A stretch of DNA of 64,000 nt, taken from NCBI RefSeq assembly GCF_000517105.1, contig NZ_KI912153.1:206564-270563 (forward strand), written 5' to 3'. Position numbers and translations under genes: made by a program. The stretch comes from Fischerella sp. PCC 9605. Its GTDB lineage: Bacteria > Cyanobacteriota > Cyanobacteriia > Cyanobacteriales > Nostocaceae. The notes beneath the pieces were generated by a model. The model made no database searches, was not told the DNA's origin, and was given only the letters and a program-made list of their open reading frames with translations. Shown here piece by piece: positions 62,492 to 64,000 of this stretch (its first letter is position 1; every line of letters starts with the position of its first letter).

Positions 62492-63259
62492 TCACGGTAC
62501 TTGCTGAGTGATCGCTTCTTTAACGGTCATACCATAAACTAAGGATTTGAGAGCAAACTTGGGTAAAGCCAACATTCGCCGCCAGCGCCAAGGCTCTTTG
62601 TATAGTCGATATAGCCATTCCAAATGGTTGTTTCCCAACCAAGCTGGAGCCCTACTTTTCGTCCCTGACCAGATATCAAAACTACCACCAACGCCGATCC
62701 AAATTGCTTGGGGACACAAATGGCGATTTTGAGCAATCCATAATTCTTGACGCGGTACACCCAAGCCAACAAAAATTACTTGTGGTTGCAGCTGGGCAAG
62801 AGTTTGTCGCAATTGTTCTTCTTCTGCTTGGGAATGGAAGCCAGAATGAGTACCTGCTATGAACAAATTTGGGCTTTGAGAAAGCCAAAATTCTCCCGCT
62901 TTGGCAGCCACTCCAGGCGCTCCACCATAGAAAAATACTTTTGCGCCCGTTTGTTTTTGTCCAAGTTCTCGTAGCAGTGTTTCTGCAAGTTCAATTCCCG
63001 GAGTGCGTTGCACTTTTTGCCGCCGCAGCCACCGCAAAAACAGAACTACTCCCGCTCCATCTGGAATCACTAACTCAGCATTTTTAATAGCCTGAGCTAG
63101 GGATTTATTCTGCTCTGCCTGCATGGTCATTTCTGCATTGAGCGTCACTACATGCCCTCCGATGCCCTCTCGCAAGCATTCTAGCAACCAGCCTGGATAA
63201 TCAGTCATTACATGAACTGGTAGCCCCAGCACGGAAAATACTTTCGGCGGTTTAAGCAT
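62492..63259 (-). CDS. WecG/TagA/CpsF-family glycosyltransferase
   Basis: The 255-residue enzyme has the GT26 pattern: VVTLNAEMTMQAEQN, VIPDGAGVVLFLRWL, GAKVFFYGGAPGVAAKAGE, VIFVGLGVPRQELWI, and WIGVGGSFDIWSG with APAWLGNNHLEWLYRL near the end. Such enzymes transfer N-acetylmannosaminuronic acid or N-acetylmannosamine onto lipid-linked precursors in cell-surface polysaccharide. It is 112 bp upstream of ftsE on the same strand. Confidence 0.9.
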   Translation of the reverse strand: MLKPPKVFSVLGLPVHVMTDYPGWLLECLREGIGGHVVTLNAEMTMQAEQNKSLAQAIKNAELVIPDGAGVVLFLRWLRRQKVQRTPGIELAETLLRELGQKQTGAKVFFYGGAPGVAAKAGEFWLSQSPNLFIAGTHSGFHSQAEEEQLRQTLAQLQPQVIFVGLGVPRQELWIAQNRHLCPQAIWIGVGGSFDIWSGTKSRAPAWLGNNHLEWLYRLYKEPWRWRRMLALPKFALKSLVYGMTVKEAITQQVP

Positions 63260-63890
63260 AACCTGTTTTTAAGTAGCCTCACACCAAAGTCTATCGTAAC
63301 GATAGTTTAACAAATTTTTTTTCAAACAGGAATTTTTCAGAATGTATTAAAAATTACATTTAATGTTTTTTTATAAAAACAGACAATCTGTTTATATGAA
63401 TAGATTTAAAACCATATCACCACACGTGTATTTATCACAAGTAGAGTTTAATTAGATACTTATAATTAAGCTAGAAACTGAGAATATACGTGAGAGTTCT
63501 GGTAGAAGCAAAAAGTGTCAGGTATAAAAACTTATAGATAAAGCGACTTCTAAGTTTTGATCGCGCATTGAATTATTAGCTCTGCTCACGACCAGGATAA
63601 TTGCTATTACAGCTTTATCCAACTTTGAACTTTTGATTTCTGAAGCTGATACGCCTGGTGCATTTGCACCTGTTTGTGGCTTTTAAGAGCTAAGATTAAC
63701 TAGCCATGAGTCAGAATAGAAAGAGTTCTTAGTTCCTGACTTCTGAAATATTTTTTTTAGTTGCAACGCCAAATGCCAATTAGCTTAGTACAGATGAGTA
63801 CAGACTATATATATCTTTAAACTACATCTCCCGAGACTTTTTAGTAAACTCAATTTTACAGTTATAGAGTGTAATGGGTAGAAATCGACC
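63260..63890. other. Gene-free promoter region
   Basis: About 630 bp, A+T-rich, separating the minus-strand glycosyltransferase from the plus-strand response regulator. I see no gene, repeat or clear promoter motif. Confidence 0.45.
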
Positions 63891-64000
63891 ATGAGTAAAA
63901 TTCGTGTGGCATTAATAGAAGATCACGATCTCACCCGTGTAGGTATCAAGACAGCACTTCAGCAAAAGGAAGAAATAGAAGTGGTGGGAGAAGCAGCTAA
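63891..64000 (+). CDS. Response regulator, NarL/LuxR-like receiver, cut by window end
   Basis: Only the first 36 residues are present. MSKIRVALIEDHDLTRVGIK is the opening of a receiver domain with the acidic pair E10/D11 before the phospho-acceptor. The form resembles NarL/LuxR-type regulators, whose DNA-binding domain would lie beyond the window. Confidence 0.75.
   Translation, partial: MSKIRVALIEDHDLTRVGIKTALQQKEEIEVVGEAA

Overview
The window reads as chromosomal DNA from a filamentous, probably heterocyst-forming cyanobacterium of the Nostoc/Calothrix type. Support comes from the palindrome GCGATCGC (HIP1) recurring throughout, from heptamer repeats of the TGACTAA, CCCAATG and TTAGTGG types in many intergenic gaps, and from cyanobacterial marker genes: Rubisco accumulation factor 1, the phylloquinone methyltransferase MenG, a HoxE diaphorase subunit, Rieske proteins and a long NifJ.

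Layout. 1-1121 is the 3' end of a group II intron: the C-terminal part of its reverse transcriptase/HNH protein, then RNA domains V and VI. 1399-2768 holds a MarR regulator and a membrane protein, each preceded by the same GTGTA-N2-TACAC palindrome. 2886-6563 is accessory: an ATP-grasp gene lying between two halves of a broken antitoxin gene, an intact VapBC pair, an A+T-rich zinc-finger-like gene and a Uma2 nuclease. 6895-13109 is an anaerobic-metabolism group: pyruvate:flavodoxin oxidoreductase (nifJ), a dihydroorotate-dehydrogenase-like protein, a universal stress protein and a hoxE with no hoxF after it. 13169-22530 holds a UvrD-type helicase, a GT39-like membrane glycosyltransferase, raf1, a response regulator, menG and a DUF445 protein. 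23222-26425 has a KGG stress protein with an in-frame stop and a phosphoketolase. 26583-29255 is a second accessory island: a dual-OB-like protein with two tandem DUF488 proteins in a tight operon, then a HicB-like gene and a VapBC pair.

29670-48379 holds a 3D/MltA-like exported protein, a methyltransferase, DUF4336 and DUF2892 proteins, two Tat-type Rieske proteins, a phnDCE importer, tRNA-Val(UAC), mazG, an aldehyde dehydrogenase, proA, and a protein kinase followed by a membrane-anchored phosphate-binding protein. 48809-64000 holds a lipid kinase, MATE and AraC genes on opposite strands, hemC, glgA, a PPP-type phosphatase, an M48 protease, DUF4330, an alpha/beta hydrolase, ftsE, a WecG/TagA glycosyltransferase and the start of a response regulator.

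Two themes stand out. First, repeats that normally sit between genes also lie in frame inside nifJ, the helicase and the glycosyltransferase, and two start codons lie inside such repeats. Second, two islands carry gene arrangements of unknown meaning: the antitoxin split around an ATP-grasp gene, and the dual-OB/DUF488/DUF488 operon. The operon is the best candidate here for an undescribed system.
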